DNA of 64,000 nucleotides from JABFRJ01 sp031374735 (GCA_031374735.1 JANMGQ010000066.1:5810-69809); one strand, 5' to 3'. Positions 44,273 to 53,518 are shown, counted from the first letter of the stretch. Numbers and translations are program-made. Notes: a model not told the origin generated them from the sequence alone.

Positions 44273-45349
44273 TTACTTCGCGACCATCTCCGAGAGGTCG
44301 ATCGTCTGCCGCCGCACCACCTCACCATTCATGCTGCGGATCGACAGGGCCACGGTCCCCGCCCACCAGTCGATGTCGATGGTCCCGAAATTGACCGCAC
44401 CGAACACCGCCCCGACGCGGTTCTGGCCGTCCTCGCTCGCCGCGCTGAAGAACTGCGTCAGGCCGCTGGAGGTCATCTCGTGGAGCGGATAAGGCGTGCC
44501 CTTCGTCTCGCGATACATGCCGCCGATGTGCCGGTCACCGGAGAGAAACAGCACGCGGCCGGCCTTGGTCGCGCCGATCATGTCGAACAGCTTTTGGCGC
44601 TCGCGCGGCAGGTTGGCCCACTTTTCCCAGCCGTGGCCGTCGGCGAGCACCTGGATCGACGACACCACGAGGCGCAGATCGGCTGGCACCTTCAGTTGCT
44701 CATCGAGCCATGTCCATTGTGCCGTACCAAGCATCGTCTTGGCGGGATCGTCATCGGGCACCCAGACTTCCTTCCCCTTGGCACGTTGGTCCGTGGGCTT
44801 GAGGGGTGAGCGAAACCAGCGTGTATCGAGCAGGATCACCTGCACCCGCTGGCCCGGTGGCCCGAAGGTGTAGGCATCATAGAGCCCCTCGCGCGTGCGG
44901 CGCGGGTCATTGGCCGGCAGCTTCCAGAACTCGACAAACTGCCGTTTCGCCTCGCCTTTCAGCGGGAAGTCGGCGCCGCCGTCGTTCTTGGCGTAGTCGT
45001 GGTCGTCCCATACGGCGAGATGCGGCACCGTCTCGCGCAGGACCTTCATGCCGGGAATGATTGCAGCCTTCGCGTAAGCTGCGGCAATGGCGCCGGGCAG
45101 CAGCGCCTCGTCCGTCACGACCTTGCCGTCTTGGACGTCGGCATAGACGTTGTCACCGCCGAACAGAAACAGCTCCGGCTTGTAGGCGAGCACGGCCTGC
45201 CAGATGGGCTGCTCGATCTCCTGGTACGCGCACGAGCCAAAGGCGATGCGCGTCAGCGTGCGGTTGGCCGGCGGCGCGACCTGAGCGAGGGCCGTCGCGC
45301 ACCAGCCACATAACAGCAATCCGATGGCCCAACAGGCGCGATTGAACAT
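44273..45349 (-). CDS. PhoD-like metallophosphatase/phosphodiesterase
   Basis: A 358-residue exported protein with an N-terminal signal peptide. IAFGSCAYQ, FLFGGDNVYAD, AVWDDHDYAKNDGG and FLSGDRHIGG are the ordered metal-binding motifs of the PhoD (alkaline phosphatase D) family, which uses Fe3+ and Ca2+ to cleave phosphodiesters and phosphomonoesters. The acceptor in the periplasm may be teichoic acid-like material, nucleotides or phospholipids. No pho-box was identified by eye. Confidence 0.88.
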   Translation of the reverse strand: MFNRACWAIGLLLCGWCATALAQVAPPANRTLTRIAFGSCAYQEIEQPIWQAVLAYKPELFLFGGDNVYADVQDGKVVTDEALLPGAIAAAYAKAAIIPGMKVLRETVPHLAVWDDHDYAKNDGGADFPLKGEAKRQFVEFWKLPANDPRRTREGLYDAYTFGPPGQRVQVILLDTRWFRSPLKPTDQRAKGKEVWVPDDDPAKTMLGTAQWTWLDEQLKVPADLRLVVSSIQVLADGHGWEKWANLPRERQKLFDMIGATKAGRVLFLSGDRHIGGMYRETKGTPYPLHEMTSSGLTQFFSAASEDGQNRVGAVFGAVNFGTIDIDWWAGTVALSIRSMNGEVVRRQTIDLSEMVAK

Positions 45350-45437
45350 GGTGTTCCCTTCCGAACCTTACGTACTTGCATGGAGCATGTGACAGCGAAA
45401 AATCGCAAGCCGCGCCAAAATCGGGACGGAGCGGCGG

Positions 45438-46427
45438 CTAAGCGACCGAGGCCGTCTCCCGCCGCAACTGTGCTTCGCGCCGCGTGATGTAGACGGCCGA
45501 GGCAAAAATGATGAGCGCGCCGACCCAGGTCCAGCCATCAATGGTCTCACCGAAGGCGAGATAGGCAATGGTGCACATGAAGGGCAGGCGCGAGAACTCG
45601 AAGGTCATGACGAGCGACGCATCCATGGCCGCAAAACTGCGCGTCAGCGCCATGTGACCGAGCACGCCACTGAGGCCCATGCCGAGCACCAACGGCAGCA
45701 TCGACAATGATGGCCATTGCCACACATACAACGCGGGAATGAGCGACAGCGGCGTCATGAACAGAGTGGTCAGGCACACGATGCGGTTCGAATCGTCTTT
45801 GACCGTCAGCTGCTTCACCATGATGGCGAGACAGCCACCGAGCATGGCCGAGACGAGCGCGTACACTTGGCCCAGTCCGATCTGTGCCGCGCCCGGCCGC
45901 AGGATGATCAACGCACCCAGGAAGCCGATGAAAAGCGCAGTCCAGCGGCGCGCGCGCACGACTTCGCCAAGCACAGCCATGGCCGCCAAGGTGCCGAATA
46001 ACGGCGCAAGGAAACTGATCGCAGTCACCTCGCCAAGCGGAATGAGCGCAATGGCGCAGAACCACGCGGTCATAGAGACGGTCGAGAGCGTGCACCGCAG
46101 GCCGTAAAGCTTGAAATTTTCGGTCGCAAACAGATCGCGGCCACGCCTCACGATCATCGGCGCCAGGAAGCCAAGCGCGCACAGATTGCGCAGGAACGCC
46201 ACCTCCGTCGGCGGCAATCCCGCGGCAATGGTCGCGCGCGCGAAACCGGCGAGCCCGGCAAACAGCGCCGTTGCGAGCGTGACCCAGAAGATGCCCATGT
46301 ACAGGGCGTCGCCGCGCAGCACCGAGATCTCGGCAGACGTCGGTATGTGCCAGCGCCGCGGGTCTGCGGCGGGCGCGAAGTGTGCGCCCTGGATCTGGGT
46401 CAAACCGTTGTAGCCATCTGTCGGCAT
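45438..46427 (-). CDS. EamA/DMT-superfamily transporter
   Basis: A membrane protein of about 329 residues with ten hydrophobic helices in two EamA repeats, for example IFWVTLATALFAGLAGFARA at the start, SFLAPLFGTLAAMAVLGEVV near the middle and WVGALIIFASAVYITRREAQ at the end. These transporters export amino acids, purines or metabolites. The start is uncertain: ATGs at 46514, 46478, 46427 and 46298 are all in frame, and the first 70 residues of the longest version are not membrane-like. An intergenic repeat (copy B) lies just upstream. Confidence 0.8.
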   Translation of the reverse strand: MPTDGYNGLTQIQGAHFAPAADPRRWHIPTSAEISVLRGDALYMGIFWVTLATALFAGLAGFARATIAAGLPPTEVAFLRNLCALGFLAPMIVRRGRDLFATENFKLYGLRCTLSTVSMTAWFCAIALIPLGEVTAISFLAPLFGTLAAMAVLGEVVRARRWTALFIGFLGALIILRPGAAQIGLGQVYALVSAMLGGCLAIMVKQLTVKDDSNRIVCLTTLFMTPLSLIPALYVWQWPSLSMLPLVLGMGLSGVLGHMALTRSFAAMDASLVMTFEFSRLPFMCTIAYLAFGETIDGWTWVGALIIFASAVYITRREAQLRRETASVA

Positions 46428-46550
46428 TGCGCCCGCATGCGGTTGAATGAACCGCGTCTCGCTTTGAGTCGCGAGCATCCTGCGCCGTTGCGCACCGCGA
46501 TACCATCGCCGCAAGCGAATGGCGGCCGTGCAAAATCGCGCGGCGCCGCT

Positions 46551-46780
46551 AATCCCAGCGGTCTGAATTCTTGACTGATCAAACCCATCATCGTCATTCC
46601 GGAATGCCCGGCGCGCCTAGGCGCGGCAGGCATATCCGGAATCCTTACCTCTGGCGCGTTGGCACTTGTGCCCTACAGACAGAGGTAAAGATCCCGGAAT
46701 ACGATCACCCGGGACGCGTGATCGTATTCCGGGATGACGCGGCTTGTTTATGTGGGTCAGAATTTTTGCGCGCTGGAATT
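46551..46780. repeat. intergenic repeat, copy B, overlapping the end of a gene
   Basis: The left end reads AATCCCAGCGGTCTGAATTC, and the right end on the other strand reads AATTCCAGCGCGCAAAAATT, the same inverted terminal type as copy A. The 230-base interior is larger and holds several palindromes: CCGGAATGCC-type arms, ACCTCTG near 46648 with CAGAGGT near 46680, and a strong TACGATCACCC/GGGACGCGTGATCGTA hairpin. The right terminus overlaps the 3' end of the carboxymuconolactone-decarboxylase-like gene, supplying its last codons and stop. Confidence 0.7.
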
Positions 46781-47173
46781 AGCCGGCTTTACCGGCAGGC
46801 CGAGCTCAGCGAACACCGCCTCGGCCTCCTTGATGGCGTGGTTGGCCTTCGGCACACCGCAATAGATGGCCGCTTGCAGGATCACTTCCTGCATATCCTC
46901 GACGGTGAGCCCGTTGTTGAAGCCCGCACGAACATGCAGGCGGAACTCGTCCCAGGCGCCCAGCGCGATCATCATCGACAGCGTCATGCACGAGCGCGTC
47001 TTGCGATCGAGGCCCGGCCGCGTCCAGATTTCGCCCCAGGCATAGCGCGTGATCATATCCTGAAACGGCCCGTTGAAGCCATTCAACTTCGACTTGGCCT
47101 TATCGACCCAGGCATCGCCCAGCACCTCGCGGCGCACTTTCATGCCGGCGTCGTAGCGCTCGCGGTCGGTCAT
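46757..47173 (-). CDS. carboxymuconolactone decarboxylase family protein
   Basis: A 138-residue protein of the AhpD/CMD family. RYDAGMKVRREVLGDAWV and TRYAWGEIWTRPGLDRKTRS are the PcaC-like stretches, followed by LMMIALGAWDEF-type helices and GLTVEDMQEVILQAAIYCGV. PcaC decarboxylates 4-carboxymuconolactone in the protocatechuate pathway, but many paralogues act elsewhere and the other pca genes are absent. The last seven residues (NSSAQKF) and the stop lie inside the terminal repeat of the intergenic element, so the C terminus seems to have been replaced or extended by it. Confidence 0.85.
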   Translation of the reverse strand: MTDRERYDAGMKVRREVLGDAWVDKAKSKLNGFNGPFQDMITRYAWGEIWTRPGLDRKTRSCMTLSMMIALGAWDEFRLHVRAGFNNGLTVEDMQEVILQAAIYCGVPKANHAIKEAEAVFAELGLPVKPANSSAQKF

Positions 47174-47183
47174 CTCGGTTCCT

Positions 47184-47339
47184 TCAAGTCGGTTGTGGGC
47201 TTGTGGCCCAGGTCAGCCCATTGCGGCACTCGACCATTTCGCAGGCGGGATCATAGTAGATCGACCAGCCAGCTGGCGAGCACACCGTGCCCTCGCCGCC
47301 CATGGCGTGGATGGAGATGCGGATGGCGCGGACGGTCAT
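47184..47339 (-). CDS. possible small protein, unknown
   Basis: A 51-residue frame starting at ATG 47339, ten bases upstream of the carboxymuconolactone-decarboxylase-like gene on the same strand. It contains SIYYDPACEMVECRNGLTWA with two close cysteines. A shorter start at 47303 is also possible. There is no strong ribosome binding site. Spacing and orientation would suit a small first gene of the operon, but it could equally be noncoding. Confidence 0.3.
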   Translation of the reverse strand: MTVRAIRISIHAMGGEGTVCSPAGWSIYYDPACEMVECRNGLTWATSPQPT

Positions 47340-47671
47340 TGGGCTGGATTTGTCATTAAGCTGGGCGCCGCGCCGCCGTGCTCGGGGCACGCCTCAAGCG
47401 ACTGTGATGGTCATACATTAGGGACGACTGTGCCACTGCAACTCTCCTGCGGTCGCTGCGGCTGCACCATGACATGACCCGCCCTGAGCGGGAAGCGCGG
47501 CGCTTTTCCACGACGCGCGGAATGCCCATCGGCCGGCCCGCATGACATCAATCAGACGCAAAGGGCGATGTTTACCTGACGGACCAAACTGCACTAGAAG
47601 CGCGGCCGACTGGGTTGTGTCTTGGGGCCGCGCCGGTCCTTCATGTCGGACTTCATCACGTGCAGGCCGCC

Positions 47672-49048
47672 ATGAGTGAAACGCAATCGGCCGAGACAAC
47701 CGCCGGGTTCACCGGCTCTGAAACGGCGCGAGCTGAAGCCGTCACGGCCGCCCTGGTCAAGGAGGACCGCGAGCGCTTGAAGGCGCTCGTCGCGGATCTG
47801 CAGGCGCCCGATCTTGCCGACCTCATCGTGTTGCTCGAGCCCGCTGAGCGCGCGCAGCTGATCCAGATACTCGGCGCAGACTTTGACTACGATGCGTTGT
47901 CCGAACTCGACGAGGCCATTCGAGACGAGCTCTCGGAAAGTCTGCCCAACGACGTGATCGCCAGGGCCGTGACGGCGCTCGACACTGACGACGCCGCCTA
48001 CGTCATGGAAGGGCTCGAGGACGCTGACAAGAAGGACGTGCTGGCACAGGTGCCACGCGCCGAGCGCGCGGCCGTCGAGCGCAACCTCGACTATCCCGAG
48101 CAGACGGCCGGCCGGCTGATGCAGTCGGACTTCGTCGCCGTGCCGCCCTATTGGTCGGTCGGCCAGGTCATCGACCATATGCGCGAGGCAGACGATCTGC
48201 CCGATACGTTCTCCGACATCTTCGTGGTCGATGCGACGCACCACGTGCTGGGCTCGCTCGACCTGTCACGCCTGCTGCGCACCCAGCGGCACGTCCTCGT
48301 CGACAAGCTGATGGAAAGCGACGGCAAGCCCGTGCTCGCGACAGCCGATCAGGAGGAGGTCGCGCGCCAGTTCGAGCGCTATGATCTGCGCTCGGCGCCC
48401 GTCGTCGATGCCAACCAGCGGCTTGTCGGTGTGGTCACCGTCGATGACGTGGTCGAGGTGCTGGAGCGGGAGGCCGACGAGGACGTGCGCCGGCTTGCGG
48501 GCGTTGGCGACGAAAGCATCAACGATACCGTCCAGACCGTCGCGCCCATTCGTTTTGCCTGGCTGTTCGTCAATCTGTTGACGGCCATTTTGGCTTCCGT
48601 CGTGATCAAGCAGTTCGATGCCACGATCGAGCAAATGGTATCGTTGGCCGTGCTGATGCCGATCGTGGCCTCCATGGGCGGCAACGCCGGCACGCAGACG
48701 ATGACTGTTTGTGTGCGTGCACTGGCCACGCAGGAGTTGCCGCCAGCCAAGGTGCCGCGCATCGTGTTTCGCGAGGTGGCGATCGGTCTCTTGAACGGCA
48801 TCGCGTTTGCGCTGATCATGGCCGTGATCGTCGTCTTCTGGTTCGGGCCAGGCAAACTCGGCCTCGTGATTGGCGCGGCCATGATCATCAATCTGGTGGC
48901 TGCTGGCCTCGCCGGCGTGTTCATCCCGCTGGCGCTGGCGCACTTCCGCTTCGATCCCGCGGTGTCTTCAACCGTGTTCGTCACAACCGTCACGGACGTG
49001 GTGGGCTTCTTCGCGTTTCTTGGCCTAGCGTCGCTGTGGCTGCGCTAG
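47672..49048 (+). CDS. mgtE: magnesium transporter MgtE
   Basis: A 458-residue MgtE. The N-terminal helical domain (LQAPDLADLIVLLEPAERAQ) is followed by two CBS domains (DIFVVDATHHVLGSLDLSRL and SAPVVDANQRLVGVVTVDDV), a connecting helix and five membrane helices. MPIVASMGGNAGTQTMTV and VTDVVGFFAFLGLASLW are the pore motifs, including the conserved pore aspartate. The CBS and N domains sense cytoplasmic Mg2+ and close the channel. ATG at 47672 fits; the longer frame from 47615 adds 19 residues. Confidence 0.95.
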   Translation: MSETQSAETTAGFTGSETARAEAVTAALVKEDRERLKALVADLQAPDLADLIVLLEPAERAQLIQILGADFDYDALSELDEAIRDELSESLPNDVIARAVTALDTDDAAYVMEGLEDADKKDVLAQVPRAERAAVERNLDYPEQTAGRLMQSDFVAVPPYWSVGQVIDHMREADDLPDTFSDIFVVDATHHVLGSLDLSRLLRTQRHVLVDKLMESDGKPVLATADQEEVARQFERYDLRSAPVVDANQRLVGVVTVDDVVEVLEREADEDVRRLAGVGDESINDTVQTVAPIRFAWLFVNLLTAILASVVIKQFDATIEQMVSLAVLMPIVASMGGNAGTQTMTVCVRALATQELPPAKVPRIVFREVAIGLLNGIAFALIMAVIVVFWFGPGKLGLVIGAAMIINLVAAGLAGVFIPLALAHFRFDPAVSSTVFVTTVTDVVGFFAFLGLASLWLR

Positions 49049-49050
49049 GG

Positions 49051-49836
49051 TCAAGGTGCAACGGGCAAGCCAGATTCGTTGAACCGGCCTTTGCGCCGCT
49101 CATCTTCAGCGGCGAGATGCTGCTTATGGGCGTCGCTTGTCTGATAGCTTTGAGCGAACACGCTCCATCCGACGTCGGCGAGCTTGCTGGTGATGTCGTC
49201 GGTGAGCGCCTTTGAGACGCTGGTCGCGTTCGCCGAGGCTGTGTAAGCGCCTATCCACGAGGTGGCCGAGAACAAGGGCAGTCCTGCTTGATCGGCCGTT
49301 GCCACGTCCCAGAGGGCTGGCAGGCGCTCATCTGCCGCCAGCACAAAGGCCAGGATATCGCCGCGGCGCACGGACTCGACAACAGCGGGTACCGCCTCGC
49401 ACATGACGTCGACGGCGCCCGATTGCAGCTTATCCAGCGCCTCGGAGGTGTTGGCAGACGAGACGAGGGTGAGTTTTGCCTCAAGCAGATCCTGCACCTG
49501 CAGGGCACAGTCAAGCGAAGCCGACCACGGGCCGGCATGGGCGATGCGCACGGCGCGGCCTTTCGCCTTCATCCAGCTGACAAGTTCGCTGGCGTCCTGG
49601 GCTTGCAGTGTCTTGGCGCCGAGCAGCACCATCGGTGCATGCAGCAATAGACCCGCTGGTGCATGCGGCCCCTCGCCTTTGGCTGCCGCCCGATCAAGGG
49701 CGCCGCGGCCATCCGAAAGCTTCAAGTCCGGCACCTGGGCCAGAACTGACTCCAGCACCGATGGCACAGGCATCTGTGCCTGCGCAGCGGACAGACCAAC
49801 GAGCAGAACAACAAGCGCGAGGCGGATCTGCAGCAT
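49051..49836 (-). CDS. TctC/Bug-like periplasmic binding protein
   Basis: A 261-residue exported protein with a signal peptide (LALVVLLVGLSAAQA). It resembles tripartite tricarboxylate transporter receptors (Bug family) in the central and C-terminal parts: KGRAVRIAHAGPWSASLDCA, AVDVMCEAVPAVVESVRRGD and LPLFSATSWIGAYTASA. The N-terminal lobe is shorter than in typical Bug proteins of about 325 residues. TctA and TctB membrane subunits are not present. Convergent with mgtE, two bases apart. Confidence 0.7.
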   Translation of the reverse strand: MLQIRLALVVLLVGLSAAQAQMPVPSVLESVLAQVPDLKLSDGRGALDRAAAKGEGPHAPAGLLLHAPMVLLGAKTLQAQDASELVSWMKAKGRAVRIAHAGPWSASLDCALQVQDLLEAKLTLVSSANTSEALDKLQSGAVDVMCEAVPAVVESVRRGDILAFVLAADERLPALWDVATADQAGLPLFSATSWIGAYTASANATSVSKALTDDITSKLADVGWSVFAQSYQTSDAHKQHLAAEDERRKGRFNESGLPVAP

Positions 49837-49942
49837 GGTTCAGCGCCTCCTTGGACGAACGAAACGTAACAGTCGCTTACACCTGACAGCAGGTCGACGC
49901 TAAGCCGCGAACCCCAAGCGATCGTTGAAACACTTGTGCGGC

Positions 49943-50692
49943 TCAATCGGTGCTGATGTTCCAGGTTTTGCGCGCGAAGGCTGGATACGTTGCCGACACC
50001 TTACGGGCAACCGTGCCGCGCAGCAGCTGCACCTCTTGAGCGTCCAAGCCGGGTGTCACCGGCACCTGAGCCGGTGCATCGTACTCAAAGCCAGTAGCAG
50101 CCTTCACATCCGCGGCAGAGACGCCGGGATGCAGGCTCTGCAACACGAAGCGGGCGCGGCCCTTGTCGAACGAGAACACGCACAGGCTGGTCACCAGACC
50201 AAAGGGGCCGCCAGGGCGATAGACCTCTTTGGGGCTGGTGCCAGGTGCGGAGATGAAGTCAACTTTGTCGACCAGCACGCGCGGTGTGTGCTCTTCGCGA
50301 AACAGGATCACCCGCGGCACGACGTAGTAGAGGTAGGCTGAGCCGAAGGAGCCCGGGAAACGCTGGGTGGCCCTGGGATAGCTGTCGATGTCGCCGACCC
50401 CGACGAGGTTCACATTCGCGGCGCCGTCGATCTGCCCGCCGGAGAGAAAGAAGGCGTCGATGCGGCCTTGTCCCGCCGCATCGAACAATTCCTTGCCGCC
50501 GTCCGTGAAGGGATTGTTGGCGATCGAGCCGAGGATGGTCACGCGCATGCGCCCCTGCGAGCGCACCTGTGCCAGCAGTGCGGCCGATCCCGGGATCGGT
50601 GACTGCGCACCACAGGCGACATGGCCGAGCCCATCGAGCATGCGCGAGATGGCCGCGATCATGATTTCAGAGGCGAGCATCGGCGATGACAT
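49943..50692 (-). CDS. class I CoA-transferase beta subunit, without an alpha partner
   Basis: A 249-residue family I CoA-transferase beta subunit. MLASEIMIAAISRMLDGLGH, ILGSIANNPFTDGGKELFD and FFLSGGQIDGAANVNLVGVG fit the GctB/IpdB/CatJ type. A normal enzyme needs an alpha subunit (GctA/IpdA-like), which is almost always the preceding gene; here the preceding gene is a hydrolase and no alpha frame is seen. IpdAB relatives open a ring of steroid-derived CoA thioesters rather than move CoA. The canonical catalytic glutamate is not evident by eye. Confidence 0.75.
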   Translation of the reverse strand: MSSPMLASEIMIAAISRMLDGLGHVACGAQSPIPGSAALLAQVRSQGRMRVTILGSIANNPFTDGGKELFDAAGQGRIDAFFLSGGQIDGAANVNLVGVGDIDSYPRATQRFPGSFGSAYLYYVVPRVILFREEHTPRVLVDKVDFISAPGTSPKEVYRPGGPFGLVTSLCVFSFDKGRARFVLQSLHPGVSAADVKAATGFEYDAPAQVPVTPGLDAQEVQLLRGTVARKVSATYPAFARKTWNISTD

Positions 50693-50722
50693 CTGGGTGG
50701 CTCCTGTTGCGCCAACGACGCG

Positions 50723-51589
50723 TCACGCGGCGTTGATAAAGTTACGCAGCACACCAAAGCCGCGCTCGGGCTGATCAGCAACGACGCCGTGACCGCAGTC
50801 ATCGAACCGTTCAAACTGTACGAGGCGCTTTGGCAGCGATGCCGCGATCACCTCGCTGAAGGCAACCGGTGTGATCGGATCCTGCTCGCCGGCCATGACA
50901 AGCGTCGGGCATTGGATGCGCGCAAGGGCTGCCCGAAAATCCAGATGCTCGGACTCACTGCCCGCGCCGGAAAAGTGCATCGCAACGGGATTCTTCGAGA
51001 TCGCCCGCGTGAACACGTTCGGGTCGCCTGTGCGTGTGCGGTAGTACGGGAAGCAGCGCTGAATGTAGAGCGCGCGATTTTCCGGCGTCGGCCGCAGCCA
51101 GCGGTCTTCGGCGATGGCGCGGATGTCGCGTCCGCCCATGCGTTCGAACGCGTTGAAGATGGCATCCAGATCAAACTTGGCGGCTGTGCTGATCAATACC
51201 ATTTTGCTCGGATGCTCTGGGTGGCGCGTTGCGTAGGACTGGGCGACGAAACCACCAAACGACGTGCCTGATACGATGGGCTTTACGATGCCGAGTGCGT
51301 CGCAGAAGGCTTTAACGTCGTCGCCCCACTGCGCAAGATTCCAGGTGCTGGGACCGCCATCATCGCTGCGCCCGTTGCCGCGGTGGTCGATGTAGACGAT
51401 CTGCGCGATGTCGGTCAGCGCGCGCCAGCCTGGATCCACTGCAGTTGGTTTGAAGATGGTGTGGTCGAAGCCCGGCCCGCCGTGCAGCAGCAACAGTGTC
51501 GGCTTTTCCCGCATGCGCGCGCCGTCCGCCACAAGGCCGGAGTTCTCGACGTCGAAGTAGATCCTGACACCGTTGACCTTGACGTGCAT
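50723..51589 (-). CDS. alpha/beta hydrolase, proline iminopeptidase-like
   Basis: A 288-residue alpha/beta hydrolase. LLLLHGGPGFDHTIF is the HGGPG oxyanion motif, YIDHRGNGRS follows, GTSFGGFVAQSYATRHPE holds the nucleophile serine, and MAGEQDPITP and DDCGHGVV the acid and histidine. The HGGPG motif is typical of proline iminopeptidases, but hydrolases acting on ring-cleavage products share it. It lies 30 bases upstream of the CoA-transferase subunit on the same strand and four bases after the SulP gene, so these three form a likely transcript. Confidence 0.85.
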   Translation of the reverse strand: MHVKVNGVRIYFDVENSGLVADGARMREKPTLLLLHGGPGFDHTIFKPTAVDPGWRALTDIAQIVYIDHRGNGRSDDGGPSTWNLAQWGDDVKAFCDALGIVKPIVSGTSFGGFVAQSYATRHPEHPSKMVLISTAAKFDLDAIFNAFERMGGRDIRAIAEDRWLRPTPENRALYIQRCFPYYRTRTGDPNVFTRAISKNPVAMHFSGAGSESEHLDFRAALARIQCPTLVMAGEQDPITPVAFSEVIAASLPKRLVQFERFDDCGHGVVADQPERGFGVLRNFINAA

Positions 51590-51593
51590 GGCC

Positions 51594-52868
51594 TCACCTC
51601 AGCTTGCGGGTTGCCAGATGGAGCACGAGACCGAGCGCGATGCCAGCCACGAGATCATAGAAGATCGTGGTCAGGAACGTTCCCGAGACGATCAGTGCGG
51701 TTGGCCATGCATGCCGCAGCAATCGCAGCACCTCGTCTCGTTCCGCCATGTTCCACGATACGATCGCGAGTACGCCAGCCAGCGCCGCGAGTGGGATGTG
51801 CGTTGCGAGGGGAGCTGCCAGCAGCATGAAGGCCAGCAGATAGACGGCATGCAACATGCCCGAGACAGGGCTCGTCGCGCCCGCGCGAATGTTGGTTGCA
51901 GTGCGCGCGATGGTGCCGGTTGCGGGCATGCCGCCGAAGCAGGCGACGCTGATGTTGCCAATGCCTTGCGCCACCAACTCGATGTTCGAGCGATGCCGGC
52001 GACCACTCATGCCGTCGGCGACAACGGCCGAGAGCAGCGATTCAATCGACCCAAGCAGAGCGATGGCGATGGCGTCGGGCAGAACGGTTTGCATGCGTGC
52101 CCATGACGTGTCGGGCCACAGTGGCGCTGGCAGCGATGATGGCACGCCACCGTATCGCGTGCCGATGGTCGCAACGCCTGGGTCAATTGCGGCCGTCATG
52201 ACCGCGGCGAGCGCGACTGCTATCAGCATGCCGGGCCACGTCGGCCGCAACCGCCGCAACGCGATGATACCGGCGATGGTGCCGAGCGAGAGACTAACCG
52301 CTGCGGGCTTGATCGTGCCGATGGCCGCCCAGAGGGCACCGAGCTTTGGCAGCAGTGCCGCTGGTTCTTTGCCTATCGTCAGCCCGAGCAGTTCACGGAT
52401 CTGGCTGGCAAAGATGATCGCGGCGATGCCCGCGGTGAAACTGACGATCACGGCGTGCGGCACGAGATTGATGAAGCGGCCAAGCCTCAACGCTCCAAGT
52501 ACAACCATCATGACGCCCGCCATCAACGTGGCCAGCAGCAAGCCGTCATAGCCATGGCGCTCGACGACAGCTGCGATGAGGACGATGAAGGCGCCTGCGG
52601 GACCGCCGATCTGAAAGCGGCTGCCGCTCAGCAGCGAAATCAGGAAGCCGCCGACGATCGCCGTATAGAGCCCGCGCTCCGGGCCAAGGCCTGAGGCAAT
52701 CGCGATCGCCATCGACAAAGGCAACGCCACGATGGCAACGGTCAGGCCAGCAACGGCATCGCGGCGCAGGCGTTCCCCGCTGTAGCCTTCGCGGATCACC
52801 GATACGATCTTCGGCACGAATGGTTCGGGGCCATCGGCAGTCGCGGCCGCCTTCGTGTGACCGCCCAT
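51594..52868 (-). CDS. SulP-family anion permease without STAS domain
   Basis: A membrane protein of about 424 residues with ten or more helices. DAVAGLTVAIVALPLSMAIA, GFLISLLSGSRFQIGGPAGA and LLGSIESLLSAVVADGMSG match SLC26/SulP transporters of sulfate, bicarbonate or carboxylates. The usual cytoplasmic STAS domain of about 120 residues is missing: the protein ends shortly after the last helix. ATG at 52868 is preferred over 52907. It is divergent from the pilus-assembly domain gene with 110 bases between. Confidence 0.85.
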   Translation of the reverse strand: MGGHTKAAATADGPEPFVPKIVSVIREGYSGERLRRDAVAGLTVAIVALPLSMAIAIASGLGPERGLYTAIVGGFLISLLSGSRFQIGGPAGAFIVLIAAVVERHGYDGLLLATLMAGVMMVVLGALRLGRFINLVPHAVIVSFTAGIAAIIFASQIRELLGLTIGKEPAALLPKLGALWAAIGTIKPAAVSLSLGTIAGIIALRRLRPTWPGMLIAVALAAVMTAAIDPGVATIGTRYGGVPSSLPAPLWPDTSWARMQTVLPDAIAIALLGSIESLLSAVVADGMSGRRHRSNIELVAQGIGNISVACFGGMPATGTIARTATNIRAGATSPVSGMLHAVYLLAFMLLAAPLATHIPLAALAGVLAIVSWNMAERDEVLRLLRHAWPTALIVSGTFLTTIFYDLVAGIALGLVLHLATRKLR

Positions 52869-52978
52869 GCTGCCCCCTGTTTTTGACCGTGCCACCAATC
52901 GAGACACGGATTTCTGCTTTTTTAATACGTTTGCTGCAAGGTCCGGGCAGGCTCATTCTCCCTGGTCCGAGGTTTCCG

Positions 52979-53485
52979 ATGTCTCTTCCGCTCTCGCGCT
53001 CGTTGCGGCTTGCCGCCAAAGTCGCCGGCTTCACGTTGGCCGCCACTGTTGCGTTGTCGGCTCAGCGCGCCGTCGCCGAAGATCTGATCGTCAAGTTCGA
53101 CCAGTCGCAGCTCCTCCAGCTGCCGCGGCCCGCGGCTGAAGTGATCATCGGCAACCCCTCTATCGCTGATGTCGCAATCCAGTCCGGCAACCTGCTCGTC
53201 GTCACGGGCAAGTCGTTTGGCATCACCAACATTATCGCCCTTGATGTCGAGCGCAAGGTTATCCAGGACCAACGCATCATCGTGCGCCGCGACGAAGTGC
53301 GTGTCGTCAACGTCTACAAGTCGACTGATCGCTTCAGCTACAACTGCGTACCGCAGTGCAACCCGACCCTGATGCCGGGCGACAGCGACATCTTCTTCGA
53401 GCGCACCCTGCAGCACTCGCAGAAAAAGAACACCTACTCTGAAGGCGCCGCCGAGCGCGCCTCGGCCGGCGGCCAGGCGAACTGA
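52979..53485 (+). CDS. pilus assembly N-terminal domain protein (CpaC-like N domain only)
   Basis: A 168-residue exported protein with a signal peptide (AAKVAGFTLAATVALSAQ). The mature part, VKFDQSQLLQLPRPAAEVII then GNPSIADVAIQ and LLVVTGKSFGITNIIALD, is the N-terminal domain of CpaC/RcpA secretins. The secretin channel domain is absent, so this is a stand-alone form. A C-terminal CVPQC pair may form a disulfide. It may act with a secretin encoded elsewhere or bind another envelope partner. An intrinsic terminator follows. Confidence 0.83.
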   Translation: MSLPLSRSLRLAAKVAGFTLAATVALSAQRAVAEDLIVKFDQSQLLQLPRPAAEVIIGNPSIADVAIQSGNLLVVTGKSFGITNIIALDVERKVIQDQRIIVRRDEVRVVNVYKSTDRFSYNCVPQCNPTLMPGDSDIFFERTLQHSQKKNTYSEGAAERASAGGQAN

Positions 53486-53518
53486 TTGCCACGTTTGAAC
53501 ACACCTGCCGATGATTTG

